64,000 nucleotides of DNA, taken from NCBI GenBank assembly GCA_946807835.1, contig OX327684.1, forward strand, positions 16,268,501-16,332,500, written 5' to 3'. The position numbers and the translations under genes were made by a program. The notes beneath the pieces are model-generated. The model ran no database searches. It was not told the origin of the DNA and worked only from the letters and a program-made list of their open reading frames with translations. Shown one piece after another: positions 1-12,228 of this stretch. The stretch is from Ailanthus altissimus. Taxonomy: Eukaryota > Streptophyta > Magnoliopsida > Sapindales > Simaroubaceae. Each line of letters starts with the position of its first letter. Position 1 is the first letter of the stretch.

Positions 1-517
1 TAAATAGAGACAATAATTTTTTTAGTCTTCAAAAAATATTTTCTAATTGTAACCAAACGTTATAAAATAAATAATAAGAGTTTTTGTCATTAAAAAAATT
101 CTTTTGATTAGTAAAAAAGTCTAACCATTGAGACCTTAACCTATGCCCAGAAATACTAAATTAATAAGAAATTATACTTGTGGGTTTTTTTATTTGCCAA
201 CTAAGAGAACTCTAAACTATGATGTACGAGATTTCCTTTCTCTGCACCTACAATTAGAGGCTCAATTAATTATTAAAGGTCAAAAGAAACAATTAAATCT
301 CTCTTTTTTTCCCTACATTATTGTTATTTTATTTCTCACACATATTGCAAAATAGTGGTTAATGTATCATATTAATGCAAAATTGCAAGAATCAAGTCTC
401 TACTGTTGCAAGCAATCATGAATTACAAAACCAAGCTCGCTCATTTGAATTTCCCGAAAAGGAGTTCATTCACAAAGTTCTCATTCCGAAGTTACAAAAC
501 AACTGCTAAGTACATTG
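1..517. other. 3' flank of F-box copy 1, no gene
   Basis: AT-rich intergenic DNA with no coding exon that I can support. The stretch around 180-270 (a gccaactaagagaactc-type segment followed by ctcaattaatta) reappears in modified form around 10300-10390, downstream of F-box copy 2. This shows that the tandem duplication of the F-box genes included their 3' flanks. The 70-codon open frame at 143-355 has no recognisable domain. Confidence 0.5.
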
Positions 518-1652
518 CTAGAGAACCATATAAGGATACACAGGGAAAAACTCATTGACATGCCTTGCTTCATTCACAAACTTATAAGATGAATCCCTTT
601 CTGCCTCCTCCACCAAAACCAAACTCCATAGAGGTGATGTTGCTACAATTCTTGGCTCCACAGAGAACACCTCATTAAACTTCTTTCCCAATAGTAGCTC
701 ATCTTCTTTATTTGTAAATCCATCCAATTTAACAAATTTGAGATGTTTTAACTTTGTATCTCTGATCGAGCACAGACTTGAACATGTGCTTGGCAGGGTC
801 TTGGGTTCACGACTAACCTGCATATTTGATAAAATATTTTAAAAACTAGTAAAGAGGTTAAATAGAATTGTATGTTGGATCAAAATTATGCAATACAACA
901 TAATCTTAGAGTGACTGAGAGTTTCTCTAGAGTTGGACAACGTTTCAGGAAGGATATTAAGGAATCACTGTTGTATTTCCCATCTTTCTCATAATCCACC
1001 TGTTTACAACAAATTATAGCACTGAAAAATTACTCTTGATGCTACAACCGGGCCCTCTTCTGAAATGGGAAATTTGAGACTATAAAGGATAGTGCCTCTC
1101 TTGTATGGTACATGACTGATATCAGGTGAAGTAATTTGACTAAGAAGATATAATTAGAAGGCTTGTTGTTAAAGATTCGGCGATTAAAGTCCAGTTCCCA
1201 GTCAAATAGCTTTAGAAATTCTTGTTTCCCAGTTGAAAAATCGAGATGAAGCTTATTATTTGGTGAAACAGAAACTAAACCACATTTGCTTTGCTATAGT
1301 TGAACTGAAATCCCCATATTATTTTTCAATCGATGAAGAGCATCTTCTTTAGTTCCATTTTCTTAGAAAGCTTTCTTCCAGAGATCACGCCATCGGGTCG
1401 AAAGCAATCTTGTTTTGATAGCAAATATATAAGGGAGAAAGGAAATGATGCAGCAAAGGATGTCATCTGATAGACTGCTAATAAGATCATGTGTATGTTC
1501 ACTTGTTATCAATCTCTTCAGATAGAAAAGTATATTTCTGCATAGAGTTCAGATTCATGAGACTGTCTACATTCCAAAATTGTAAAGAAAAAAAATGTTT
1601 TACTCGGTATCATCAGCAGACTTTAGCTTCTTGCTGAGCTTCTCTTTCACTT
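518..1652 (-). pseudogene. F-box/FBD-LRR gene copy 1, degenerate
   Basis: A relative of the intact gene at 26672-28481, read on the minus strand. What remains is a short first exon (about 1603-1652), the F-box segment (LSDDILCCIISFLP, about 1410-1480), part of the LRR region, and a terminal exon 518-817 with the FBD motif (LKFVKLDGFTNKEDELLL) ending VYPYMVL-stop. The splice acceptor atgcag before the last exon is intact. The defects are clear. The position matching the start codon of copy 3 reads AAG (1650-1652). There is at least one in-frame stop after the F-box (WKKAF-stop). The middle LRR block is missing: sequence jumps near 1050-1060 from the VSNFPF segment to unrelated sequence and then to a YEKDGKYNSDSL segment. 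The family acts as substrate adaptors of SCF ubiquitin ligases. This copy cannot make a full protein, though the last exon is still open. Confidence 0.8.
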
Positions 1653-2046
1653 GTTTGATTCAAGCCTCTGGAGGGGTTGCTTATTAAGTAGATGGGTTAT
1701 GATTATAAGTTACTTGGATAAGAATATATTCATATTTCTGTGCAAGAAAAAATAAATAAAGTCAGACCAATCGTGAAGAAGCATAGAAGCGCACAAAATA
1801 GTATTTCCGCAGACCTTACCCTAATAAGAAAATGTTATTTTGCTTTCAGGTTTGCCACTCCTTATTCTGGAGTAATGCCATCGACTACATAAAGTGAATA
1901 GTCAATTACTATCTTTTGCATGGATAATAGATTGTAATACGTAACTCAATTTGGGGTGATAAGATCTCTTTTCAGAAAAACAAGGCATTTGAGATGCCCA
2001 TGGTAATAAAAAAAATTGTTGCAATTAAGGTTATCTTATTCTATAA
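1653..2046. other. Upstream region of F-box copy 1
   Basis: No gene. Short stretches (for example ttggataag.atatatt near 1717) resemble the upstream region of F-box copy 2 near 26060, so this is the decayed promoter side of the duplicated unit. It ends at the Copia-1 target duplication TATAA (2047-2051). Confidence 0.45.
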
Positions 2047-2051
2047 TATAA

Positions 2052-2729
2052 TATTAGAATTTAAGAATGTATTTTAAATAAACAAGTAAAAAATAAGTAC
2101 TAGAATAGAGAGAAATAACCGAGAAGAGAAAGAGGGTCGAAGGGGAAGCACCTAAGCTGTGGGAGGCTTGGGCGCTACGGCGTTAGGCTCAACACTGCGG
2201 CACTAGTTCCTGAGCACCATGGCGCTAGCCCCCGAACGCCACAGTGCCCAATCAGGCAAATGCCAAATGATACCATTAGGCGCCGTGGCGCTGAAGATGA
2301 GCATTGCGGCGTCCAGAGTTGATTTGATGACTTTCTAAAAAGTCACCTACCCCTTTCATATGATGTGGTCTTTCAAATAGGTGTTTTGTCTCTCTAGAGA
2401 GACACATATAACTCTATAAATACTGCAGGCATATTTGAAACAAATAATTAACTTCTCTTCTCAATCTTTGATTCAAGTTTCTCTCTTGTCAACCACTTTC
2501 TAAGTTTAAACACTTGTAGTCTAAGGAAAGTATTTGGTATGCACCTAATTCTTTCTCATAAGTTATTAAATCTTAGACCTATCCTACTAACAAACCCATT
2601 TGCATTTTTAATTATAATCATAGTGGGGGTAGAAATAGTTTAAGGATAGTGCATTGCACACCTTAACTTCAAAAATTATTTACTTGTATCCTTGTGTATT
2701 TTCTATAATACAAAACTATTTTTTCAACA
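2052..2729 (+). repeat. Copia-1 5' LTR
   Basis: Starts TATTAGAATTTAAG (the canonical TG has mutated to TA) and ends TTTTTCAACA. It matches 9302-9973 throughout. It contains a GC-rich block at about 2155-2315 rich in GGCGCT/GCGGC motifs, in contrast to the AT-rich rest. A recognisable primer binding site does not follow; the sequence after 2729 is atcttaaactaa. Confidence 0.92.
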
Positions 2730-2757
2730 ATCTTAAACTAATTTTAACCATATATAC

Positions 2758-3600
2758 ATGAATACTACAAGCAAATCTTCACTAATGGCTATAACAAAGT
2801 CTCTCTCAGAAGCTACGAAGATCTTACCATTTGATAGGAAATATTTCAAGAGATGGAAAGATTGGGTGTATGATACTCTGGACATTATGAATCTAGCCGA
2901 ATTTCTCACCATTCCTCCTCCGAAGTTTATTGTAAAAACCTCAAAGAGGAGTTTCCTAACTAGAATAAGGTAAATAAGGTATGTCATAACACAATTCTTC
3001 ACACATTATCAAATGAATTGTATGATGTTTACTCCATATATAAGGATGCACATGAGTTGTGGGCACAACTTAAGAAAACATATGTTATAGAAGATGTTAG
3101 TACCCAAAAATATGTTGTAGAAAATTTTTTAGGCTTTTAAAATGTCTGAGAAAAAAAAGGTCATTACACACATAATTATCATTTTTACTTAATGATTTGA
3201 AAAATGAAAACATTGTTCTCCCTAAACCTTTTATTGTAAGTTGCTTAGCAGAAAAATTACCTAAATTATGGAAGGATTATAAGAAAAGCAAAAAACATAA
3301 AAGGAAGAATTTAACTTTTAAAAATTCAATTGTGCACATTAGAATTAAAGAAAAGAATCGCCAAAAGGAGAACATAGAGAAGGCCAAAGAATTAGTTTCT
3401 AAGGCTAATTAGTAAAATGTGATAATCATGATAAGAAACATAAAGATTTCACAAGCAACAATCACTTTAAGAAAAATAAAGCCTTATTAAAAAAAATAAT
3501 AAATGTTATGCTTGTGAAAAAGGTAGTCATTTTGCTTATCAATGTAAACATAGGAACAAGAAAGGAAACAACAAAACTCCCAAAGCCAATTTGATTGAGG
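2758..3600 (+). pseudogene. Copia-1 GAG
   Basis: Begins MNTTSKSSLMAITKSL at 2758, then FKRWKDWVYDTLDIMNLAEFL, the pattern of copia GAG N-terminal domains. It continues through an LSNELYDVYSIY.DAHELWAQL segment (about 3000-3075) with stops. A zinc knuckle CYACEKGSHFAYQC (CX2CX4HX4C) lies near 3507-3548. GAG forms the intracellular particle that packages the element RNA. The reading frame breaks after 71 codons and again repeatedly, so it is non-functional. Confidence 0.8.
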
Positions 3601-3629
3601 GAGAAGATGTTATTACTGTAATTGTTGTT

Positions 3630-3999
3630 TTATAGGTGAACATGGTTGCAAGTGGCAATAAAAAATGGGTAATTGACTCGAGCCACTAGACACATATGTA
3701 GAGATAAGAGTTTTTTCCATAAGTATGTTTCTATTAGAGAAAGGGATGAACAAGTGTATCTTTGTGATTCCCATTCTGCGCTGGTGGTGGAGAAAATGAA
3801 AGTTCTCCTCAAACTCACTTTTAGAAAGTCTCTTGTATTGAACAATGTACTTCATGTTCCTAATATTAGATATAATCTAGTTTCTATGTTTATATTGGGA
3901 AAGGCTAATGTAAAATTCTTTTTTGAAGTGGATAAAGTTGTAATGAGCAAGGGTGTGTCATTGGAAATGGATATTCTTCTTATAAATTGTTCAAACTAA
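3630..3999 (+). pseudogene. Copia-1 aspartic protease region
   Basis: Contains WVIDSSH followed by THICRDKSFF and, further on, LTFRKSLVLNNVLHVPNIRYNLVSM. This is the usual copia protease context (W.DSG...H.......F, then L..VLHVP....NL.S). The catalytic DSG reads DSS and a stop interrupts the motif. In an active element it cleaves the GAG-POL polyprotein. Confidence 0.75.
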
Positions 4000-4069
4000 A
4001 TGTACTTGATGTTTTTATGAATAAAAATATTTCTTCTGCTTATATTGTTGAGTTTTTCAATTTATAGCA

Positions 4070-5000
4070 TGATAGACTAGATCACTTTAATTATCTTTAT
4101 TTAAGAAAAATGAAAAGAGTTAGTTTATTATGTAATATGCGTTTAGATGAATCACATCAATGTGATGTATGTATAGAAGAAAAATTCATAAAAAAAAGTT
4201 ATAAACCTATAACTCTTAGAAAAACCTCATAGTGACTTAGGAGATTTTAAAGATATCATGACTAGAATGAAGAAAAAAATTTATATAACCTTTATTGATG
4301 ATTTCTCAAAATATACTAAGTTGTATTTGTTAAGAAATAAAGATGAGTCATATGATAAGTTTTTGATATATAAACAAAAAGTTGAAAATCAACTTGGTAG
4401 GAAAATTAAGGGATTAAAAATTGATAGATGATGAGATTATGTGTCTAACTTGTTTAGTTACTATTGTAAGGACAATGAAATTATATATGAAGTTATACCA
4501 CCATACTCACTTGAATCAAATGGAGTAGCTAAAAGAAAAAATAAAATTTTAAAAGAAATGATGAATTATTTATTGATTAATTCTAGGGCACCTATGAATT
4601 TATAAGGGGAAGCAATATTGGCTGTTTTCCATATAAAAAATAGAATTCCCTACAAGAAAATGGGTGTTACTCCCTATGAGTTGTAAAAAGGTTATGCTCT
4701 TAACCTATCATACCTCAAAGTGTAGGGGTGTCTTGCAAATGTTCTCATTTTGGATCCTAAAAGAACAAAGAGACCTAAGACAATTGATTATATGTTCACA
4801 AGTTATGTCCAGAATAGATTTCATATAGGTTCTTGGTATAAAGGATACCATGGGATTGTTTGATGCAAACAACATAATAAAATCTATAAATGCAGAATTC
4901 TTTAAGTCTATCTTTCTTAAGAAAGTCAATGTAGATAAAACTATGACTCGTGTAAAGGTTAATGTCGATTCTCCAAAAAACTCTAACAATAAAATTAGAA
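4070..5000 (+). pseudogene. Copia-1 integrase
   Basis: Starts with the HHCC-type zinc finger pattern (HDRLDHFN ... CDVCIEE, about 4068-4180). It then gives the DDE core with FIDDFSKYTKLYLL (about 4290-4330) and the ESNGVAKRKNKILKEMM segment (about 4515-4560) that corresponds to copia E.NG.AER.N. There are several stops and frameshifts (for example at about 4430 and 4603). Integrase inserts the cDNA into host chromosomes; this copy is dead. Confidence 0.8.
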
Positions 5001-5159
5001 AAAGCAAAAGAATGAGGAATGCGACCAGTTTGGTAATGATATCTATATTTTCTTATGGAAGAGGACCCTAAAACCTTTAGTGAATTTATGAATTTTCATG
5101 ATGCTCTTTTATAGAGGGTGGCAATAAATGATGAAATCAATTCTACCATAAGTAATCAT

Positions 5160-5850
5160 GTATGAGAACTAGTTGATTTACCTCTGGACTTCAAGTCTAT
5201 TGGTTGTAAATGGATCTTCAAAAAGAAGATAAGGGCTAATGGGACTATTGAAAAGTATAATGCTAGATTGGTTGCCAAAGGATTCACTTAAAAGAAAAAC
5301 TTAGATTATTTTGATATTTATGCTCCTGTTACTAGAATTACATCCATTAGAATTTTGATTGCATTGGCTACAATATATGATTTGTTTATACACTAAATAG
5401 ATGTAAAGACCGCTTTTCTAAATAGTGATTTAGAAGAGAAAATTTATATGGAACAACTAGAATGTTGTATTGGTATTAGTACAGAGCATAAATTATACAA
5501 GTTAGTTAAATTTTTATATGGCTTGAAACAAGCACCAAAACAATAGTATAAAAAGTTTGATAATGCTTTTGTATCAAATATTTTATGATAAATGATTTTG
5601 ACAAGTGTGTGTACTATAAAACCTTTGATACTAATAAATATGTGATTATATATGTATTTATGAATAATTTGCTTATATTCAGTCCTAGTATAGAAGTGAT
5701 AGTTGAGACCAAAAAGTTTCTATCAAATGTATTTGATATGAAAGATTTGGGAGAAACTAATGTAAGGTAAAGATTATGAGATTATCTAATTGTCTCACTT
5801 CACCACAAGAGCACTATGTAGAGAAGTTTCTTAAAAAGTTTGGGTACATA
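5160..5850 (+). pseudogene. Copia-1 reverse transcriptase, N-terminal part
   Basis: Reads DFKSIGCKWIFKKKIRANG, then YNARLVAKGFT, IDVKTAFLNSDLEEKIYM, LVKFLYGLKQAPKQ and FDMKDLGE, all hallmarks of copia RT. The polymerase motif usually YVDDLL reads FMNNLL (about 5659-5676), so both catalytic aspartates are lost. The frame is interrupted at 5856 by the solo LTR and resumes after 7988. Confidence 0.87.
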
Positions 5851-5855
5851 GTATG

Positions 5856-7983
5856 TGTGAGATATTTTAAACTTATGGTGCATACATGTGAATTTGTGTC
5901 TATCATTCAAATATAGCATATGTATTATATACATACATACGCAGTGGATAAGCAAAATATAAATTACTCAATGATAAATACAAATAAATTTTTACATGTT
6001 ATCTCATAAATGTAAAATACATCAAGATTGAGAAATAGTACCTTGTCAAGCCTTTGGTATTTAGTCAAACCGGAGTACCCTCCTTGAAGCAACCCATTCA
6101 CAATTCTAGTTCCTCAACATGGTGGGCTTGAGAAAGCTAGAATAGCAGTTTTTCTAGCAAATAATTCAACTATTAAATTCCTATTTCTACCTTGTAGTAT
6201 AGGTGACCAAAATGGATGAGGAAAAATAGAGAGAATGTGTTTTTGTGCTCTCAACACTTGAGAGAATTTTTTAACATTTAGCAAAATTCACTTCTCTCTC
6301 TCTCTGCCCTCTTTGGCCGATTTTTTCACTAACTAATTGAGCAACATATCGCTCTTTTATTTGTTTATTATTTTTCTTCAATTTTCTCACCTAATTGCAT
6401 CCATTATCTAGGCCAATGTTTGCCATTAGTGTTTTATTTATTATTGTTTATAATAAATCAAATGAAAACAAAATAAAATAAAAAATTATTTAAATGAACT
6501 TGACCTAAATTTAGGCCAAATAAGAAAACATTTTCTCATTATTAAGAAATATGTTAAGGCCTACCATTAACAAGTGCCACCTATTTATTCTTATTATATC
6601 ATTTAATTAATATTAAATAAATAATTTAATCATATTAAATTATGGTAGAAACACATGCTAATTTAAATTAAAAAAATAAATTGTTTGATTTCAATTTAAA
6701 TAATAATATCATATATTATTATTATTTTAATAAATATTTTAATAAATAAAATAATGATATTATTTGTCCAACAAATAAGGTTATTTTAGTAATTTTCAAA
6801 TCAAACAATAATTGGTCCACAATGTGTCATGTGTCAATATCTCATTGGTCAACAACTAATTATTAACTAATTGATGTACTTAACTCTTAAGTCTTGACAC
6901 ATACATGACCGGAGGGAGACCGAAGTAAATGTCCGATTTAGTGAAATTTTTTGGATCAAACTATTCAATTCAGTACGCTGCCTCAGTGCACAACAAATAC
7001 ACTTCATATTGCGAAACTCTTTAGGTCCACTCCCGATTTGTCAAACAAAATTATTCTGTGACTCCGAGATTGATGACCCACGCACACGTCATGGAAATTA
7101 CCAATTAGTGCAGTAGACCATACAAGTTGAAGTCATAGCGCATACGTATAATCCTTCCGCCAATCATATTTTAAAAGAGCAGAGATATAGATCACTAATA
7201 TCAAATTGTTGTATGCTCATCCATGAACTTATCTCTAGACACGTATCTTAATAAACAATATATGCAAACACTTTTATAATATTGTTTTAATCCTGTAAGA
7301 AACTATTTTCCTGGATTTGTTGCTTATGCCCATAAGACTTTTTAAGATACAGTCTCTGAGCATCCAGATATATAACTCATCCATTTGAGCTGACAGATCC
7401 CATATCTATACATACTAGACTCCATAAGTATCAGACCATACCCAGCGGTCACACCATGAAAATCTGTGACATGCGCAGAACCAAAGTATAATGGATCACT
7501 TATAAGCCTACTGTGGTATTTAGTTCAAAAGACCACATATACTACTCAACTCTAGAGGACCTTCTATTAACGGTTTCATGGGATATCTATTGGGGTTTTT
7601 GTTGAGTCTGTTCAATATTCAATCTTTACTGAATACCTGCATGCTATACGAACTTCCAGTAAGCCCATGGTCAGTTAAGAATAACCATTTAGACCATCTA
7701 AGTATAATATACACTGGTCTATGTAAAAGAAATCCACTGACAGACCTGGATTGGTAAATTGAGACCAGGAACATATAGTTTGATAATAGAATTGCATAAT
7801 AACATTTCTTAGCACCTATTGTAACTCTTACAACTATGTTATTACTAATGTATTCTTAGGTCTTTATACCATCACAGAAGAGATTCTAACTCTTAGACTT
7901 CACTGATTAATATAACGTGCTAACTATTTAGCATTTATAGTTTTCAGTGATGTTAACATGGCACGTGAGCACAAATCCCAACA
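5856..7983 (-). repeat. Solo LTR inserted in Copia-1 RT
   Basis: A 2,128-bp insertion flanked by the 5-bp target duplication GTATG (5851-5855 and 7984-7988) with TG...CA ends. On the minus strand it starts TGTTGGGATTTGTGCTCACG and ends AAATATCTCACA, a common plant LTR opening. No coding domains are seen inside. Removing it restores continuity of the RT/RNaseH frame of Copia-1. The minus orientation is inferred from the TGTTGGG start. The size is long for a copia solo LTR, so a short non-autonomous element is the alternative. Confidence 0.82.
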
Positions 7984-7988
7984 GTATG

Positions 7989-8730
7989 TAAATAGTAGCA
8001 ACATCTTATGATGCTAGTGTTAAACTTTAAAAGAATATAGAACATAATGACAATCAGAACCATTATGCTCAAATCATTGGTAGTTTCATGTATTTGATTA
8101 ATATTACTAAGCCTGATATAACATATGCTATAGGAAGATTGAGTAAGTATACTCAAAATCTAGGAAAAGAGCATTGGAGTGCCTTAGATAGAGTTGCCAA
8201 ATATTTGAAGGCACTAAAACTTATACACTTTTATATAGTATATCACAACCTGTGATTGAATATTATTGTGATGTTAAATAGATATTTGAATCTAATAAGG
8301 TCAAGTCTACTAGTAGATATGTCTTCACTTTAGGTGGAGGAGCTATATGTTGGAAATTCACTAAACATAATTGTATAGCACGACCTACCATATATTCGAA
8401 ATTGATAGCCTTAGAAAAGGCTTGTTTTGAGACTAAGTGGTTAAGGACACTCATGTGTAATCTTTCTATTAGTAGTCACCCTCCTATTACAATTTCTATA
8501 AATTGTGATTGCATACCAACCATTACTAAAGCAAAGAGTAAAATGTATAATGAGAAAAGTAGACATATCCTTCTATGACATAGCATCATTAAGCAGCTGC
8601 TAGAATTTGGGGTGGTGAGCTTAAATTATGTAAGGTCAGAGAGGAACTTGGTCGATCCTCTGACAAATTCACTAAACAAGAGATTAATGGAAGACACATC
8701 AAGGGGGATAAGACTTCTTCCTATATCATA
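7989..8730 (+). pseudogene. Copia-1 RT end and RNaseH
   Basis: Contains YAQIIGSFMYLINITKPDI, then AIGRLSKYTQN, STSRYVFTLGGGAICW, IYSKLIALEKACFETKWL and NEKSRHILL, the conserved C-terminal block of copia polyproteins (RNaseH). In normal elements the aspartate of the YCDADW region precedes STSGY; here that part is damaged. Frameshifts occur at about 8210-8290. Confidence 0.82.
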
Positions 8731-9301
8731 AGGCAAGAGTAGTGGTAACCCTACCTATGTGATTAGAGATCCCATTGAATTAGGTTCATAAAGGTAAGAA
8801 CAAGTCACTTGTTGTCTTATTGTACTACCGAGTATATTTGAGTCCCTTCCTATAGCGAGGTAGTGCATCTGCAGGAAAAAATGGTGAGTTAGTCTCTTAA
8901 TGAACTTCATAGCCCTTTATAGGGTGATATGTTAAACCTACAGGACACACTTGATGGAGTATCACCTATATAAGTATAAAATTGGGTTAGTTTCTATGAG
9001 AGCTAGGCAAACTACTCTAGAGTACTCATGAAGCTAAAAAGGCACATGACCATTAATAGTGCCAAACAGTAGATATAGACAAGTTATTTATAATTTAACT
9101 TAATAATTTAACCCTCTACTTTACATCCAAATGAATGAAAGGTTGATAGAAACTTGGTTTCAGCTAGTTCCTATAAAATACAGTTACTTAATTAATAGAT
9201 TAGTTCATAGGTTGAAAGAGCACCAATTTATATAAGTTAAATTCTACTTAGATATGTGGTTGATTTGATTCACATTTGTTTATTTGAAATATATGGGGGA
9301 T
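8731..9301 (+). other. Copia-1 3' untranslated region and polypurine tract
   Basis: No coding. It ends with the purine run atgggggat (about 9293-9301) directly before the 3' LTR, the expected primer for plus-strand cDNA synthesis. Confidence 0.6.
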
Positions 9302-9973
9302 TGTTGAAATTTAAGAATGTATTTCAAATAAACAAGTGGAAAAATAAATATTAGAGTAAAGAGAAATAGTCAAGAAGAGAAAGATGGTCAAAGGAAAAGC
9401 ACCTAAGCCGTAAGAAGCTTGGGTGTTGCAGCGCTAGTTACTAAGCCCTGCGGTGCTCCAGTCACTAGAATAAAGGGATGACACCGCAGCACCCAATTGG
9501 GCAAGTACCAAATGTACCATTGGGCATTGCGGAGCTAAGAATGAGTGTCGCAGCGTTTGAAACTGAGTTTGTAACCCTCCAAAGAGTCACCTACCCATTT
9601 CATATGATGTGGCATTTTAAAGATGTGTTGTGTCTTTCCAGAGAGACATATACAACTCTATAAATATTGCAGGCACATTTGAAACAAGTAATTATCTTTT
9701 CTTTTCAATCTTTGATTCAAGTTTCTCTCTTATCAATCACTTTTTAAATTTAAACACTTGTAGTTCAAGAAAAGTATTTAGTGTGCACCTAATACTTTCT
9801 CATAGGTCATTAAATCCTAGAACTATCCTATAATAAACCCATTTGCATCTTTAATTATAATCAAAGTGGGGATAAAAATAGTTTAAGGACAATACATTGT
9901 ATGCCTTGACTTCAAATTTTATTTACTTGTATCTTTTTATATTTCCTACAATACAAAACTATTTTTTTCAACA
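9302..9973 (+). repeat. Copia-1 3' LTR
   Basis: Starts TGTTGAAATTTAAG and ends TTTCAACA, followed by the target duplication TATAA (9974-9978). It is collinear with 2052-2729 and includes the GC-rich block (about 9420-9560), which has lost more CpG here than in the 5' LTR. Confidence 0.92.
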
Positions 9974-9978
9974 TATAA

Positions 9979-10856
9979 ATAAAAAATAAAAAAAAAGCTA
10001 CGAGAACCAGTTGTTATCATTATTTATTAAACACCTTTTGCTAATAAATCAGCATTTTTGTAGATTTATCAGCTTTATTTATTTTCTCATCAGATGTTTA
10101 AAAGATTTTCTCTATTTTTTAGCCTTGTAGGATGGTTTTATAAACGTCCCTTTGTATTCATTACCTTTTTCATTAACATTAATCCCTTTTGAACTCTGCA
10201 TGCCTTTTTTTAGGTTAAGATTAACAAGGTTCTTGTGCTGATAAGTTGTGCCTTAAAGGGCACCATTGAGATGATATTATTCTCCATATTTATGGGTTCT
10301 TAATTGCCAACTTGGAGAACTCTGAACTATGATTAGTGAAATTTTCTTCTCTCAATCATATACTTATTTGCTTAATTAATTAGAGTCAAATGCATAAAAC
10401 TGCTTAGTTTAGAATTCTATTAATAAAGGTTAAAAAGAGTCGAGCAATAACCCCAATGTTAGCTTAGAATAGTCTATTTTGCAGCCTCTCAAAATAAAGA
10501 TGTGATTTAGTCCATAAAGATGAGTCAAAAATATATATAAAAATAAAAAAGCCGAATAAATTCAATAATACAAATTTAAAATCATGTTCTCCGTGAAAAA
10601 ATCAAATCATTTTTTCATATCAGCATTTTGGTCAAAACTATCTTTACTTGAAGATTCTGATCATTGCAGCACATGAGATTAATGAAAAATTACAAGTTTC
10701 AAGTCTTTATTGTGCGAAAAATCATGAATTACGAAATCAATCTAATTTGAATGGGGAGAAAGGGAATTGTTCATACACACAGTTCCCATTTTTACAAAAC
10801 TAATACTAAAGTTTCATTGCTACAGAATCACATGAGGATGCATAGGGCATAAATTA
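9979..10856. other. Spacer between Copia-1 and F-box copy 2
   Basis: No gene recognised. The part from about 10290 on matches the 3' flank of F-box copy 1 (1-517) and is the duplicated downstream region. Confidence 0.5.
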
Positions 10857-11438
10857 TTAATGTCTTACTTCATTGAATAACTTATAAGATGAATTCCCTT
10901 TTGCCCCCTTCACCAAAACTAAACTCCGGACAAGTGATGTTGTTACAATTCTTGTCTCCATAGAGAACATGTCAATCAACAGAGCTCTATCTTCTTTATT
11001 TGTAAATCCGTCCAATTTAACAAACTTGAGATGTTTTAGTTTTGTATCTTTGATTGAGCACAAACATGAATATGTGCTTGGCAGGTCACAGGTGCATATT
11101 TGATTAAAAGATTGGTAAAAGACTATAGAGGATCAACACAATTACATATGGGATCAAAATTATACAATGCAACATAATTTTACAATTGCAGAGAGACTCT
11201 TTAGATTTGGACAACTTTTCAAAAAGAAGATTAATAATCTATCCACTATAATTCTTTCAAGTTGTTAAATTGTAAATAGTAATGAAAATACAAGAAGTTT
11301 AAGCTCTTTTAGATACTAAGCATATTAAAAATATAAATGTTATGACATGTACAATTTACTAATTTATATACCTCAAAAATCCATCTGTGTGTAAGAATAT
11401 TAGCACTTGTTATATAGAAAATGACCTTGGTAAAGTTA
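10857..11438 (-). pseudogene. F-box/FBD gene copy 2, 3' part
   Basis: C-terminal portion of the second tandem copy. The terminal exon has the FBD motif LKHLKFVKLDGFTNKED (about 10990-11050). It stops early at FNEVRH, 13 residues before the end of copy 1. The splice acceptor, intact in copies 1 and 3 as atgcag, is mutated to atgcac (G lost at 11092). Upstream, about 11370-11438 matches the end of the main LRR exon of copy 3 (plus strand ctcaaa.atccatct). The exon is then cut by Copia-2 at TGATC (11439-11443). Its 5' half continues at 25095. Confidence 0.85.
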
Positions 11439-11443
11439 TGATC

Positions 11444-12159
11444 TATTAAAGTGGAAGCACACAAACAAGCAATATCATCCAAATAAATAGTGCAGAACAA
11501 GTAATTAAGGAATTAATGAGAGAAAGGTAGAAGAAGAACACACAGAAATTTATGTGATTTGGCAATTTGCCTACATCCATGGCAGATCAAGATCACTCAC
11601 TCTAATTATTGAATCACAAGACAGTCATAAAGTATGCCTTTTACAAAAAAGATTACAAAAAAAAAGCTCTATCTAGTAATCTATAAATTTTCTCTCACAA
11701 AGAATCACTAAGTATGTCTAAATCACCAAAAAAAATTTAATGATCACTAAAATCTCTTGAGTTATCACAAAGATGTGTTTACAAACCAATAGAGAGCATT
11801 TATATAGACTTTAGGATATCGTAAGTTTACCCTATACATGTGGGAATCGTATTAAGGAGTCCTGAAGCAAGTAGGAGACGAAATAAGTAAGTCTCAAATT
11901 GGGAAACTATTCTCGCATCCAGTGCCGCGGTGTTCAGCTCAAATCGTCGAGACGTTGATGGGTCTGCTTAGGCACTATAGTGCTTAGGTTCTAGTTTCAG
12001 CACTGCGGCGCCCATTCTTGGTCGCCGCAGCACTGGTACCTGTCACGCTTTTCTTTATTTTTTTCCTCTTTTTACGTTAATCTTTGATTCTCATGCACCC
12101 TACGCAATTGGCTCACTCTCTAAATTATATCCTGATAATTTTCAATCAATATTCTCACA
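11444..12159 (-). repeat. Copia-2 3' LTR
   Basis: On the minus strand it starts TGTGAGAATATTGATTG at 12159 and runs to 11444. It matches 24376-25094. It has a GC-rich section at about 11918-12045 (CACTGCGGCGCC, GCCGCAGCACTG). The polypurine tract ggagggga lies just outside, at about 12160-12176 read in reverse. Confidence 0.92.
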
Positions 12160-12228
12160 AATCCCCTCCTTCATTCAAAATCATTCATAAAGCAACTCGA
12201 TCTCTCATCTCTGCATCTTTGGTCATCC

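Larger units (their letters stand above)
2052..9973 (+). mobile_element. Copia-1, decayed Ty1/copia retrotransposon (7.9 kb)
   Basis: A complete but dead copia element on the plus strand. Direct LTRs lie at 2052-2729 and 9302-9973, flanked by the 5-bp target duplication TATAA at 2047-2051 and 9974-9978. The order GAG, protease, integrase, reverse transcriptase, RNaseH is that of Ty1/copia. Every domain carries stops and frameshifts, and a 2.1-kb solo LTR interrupts RT (5856-7983). It inserted in the spacer between F-box copies 1 and 2. The LTRs have drifted clearly from each other, so the insertion is old. Confidence 0.93.
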
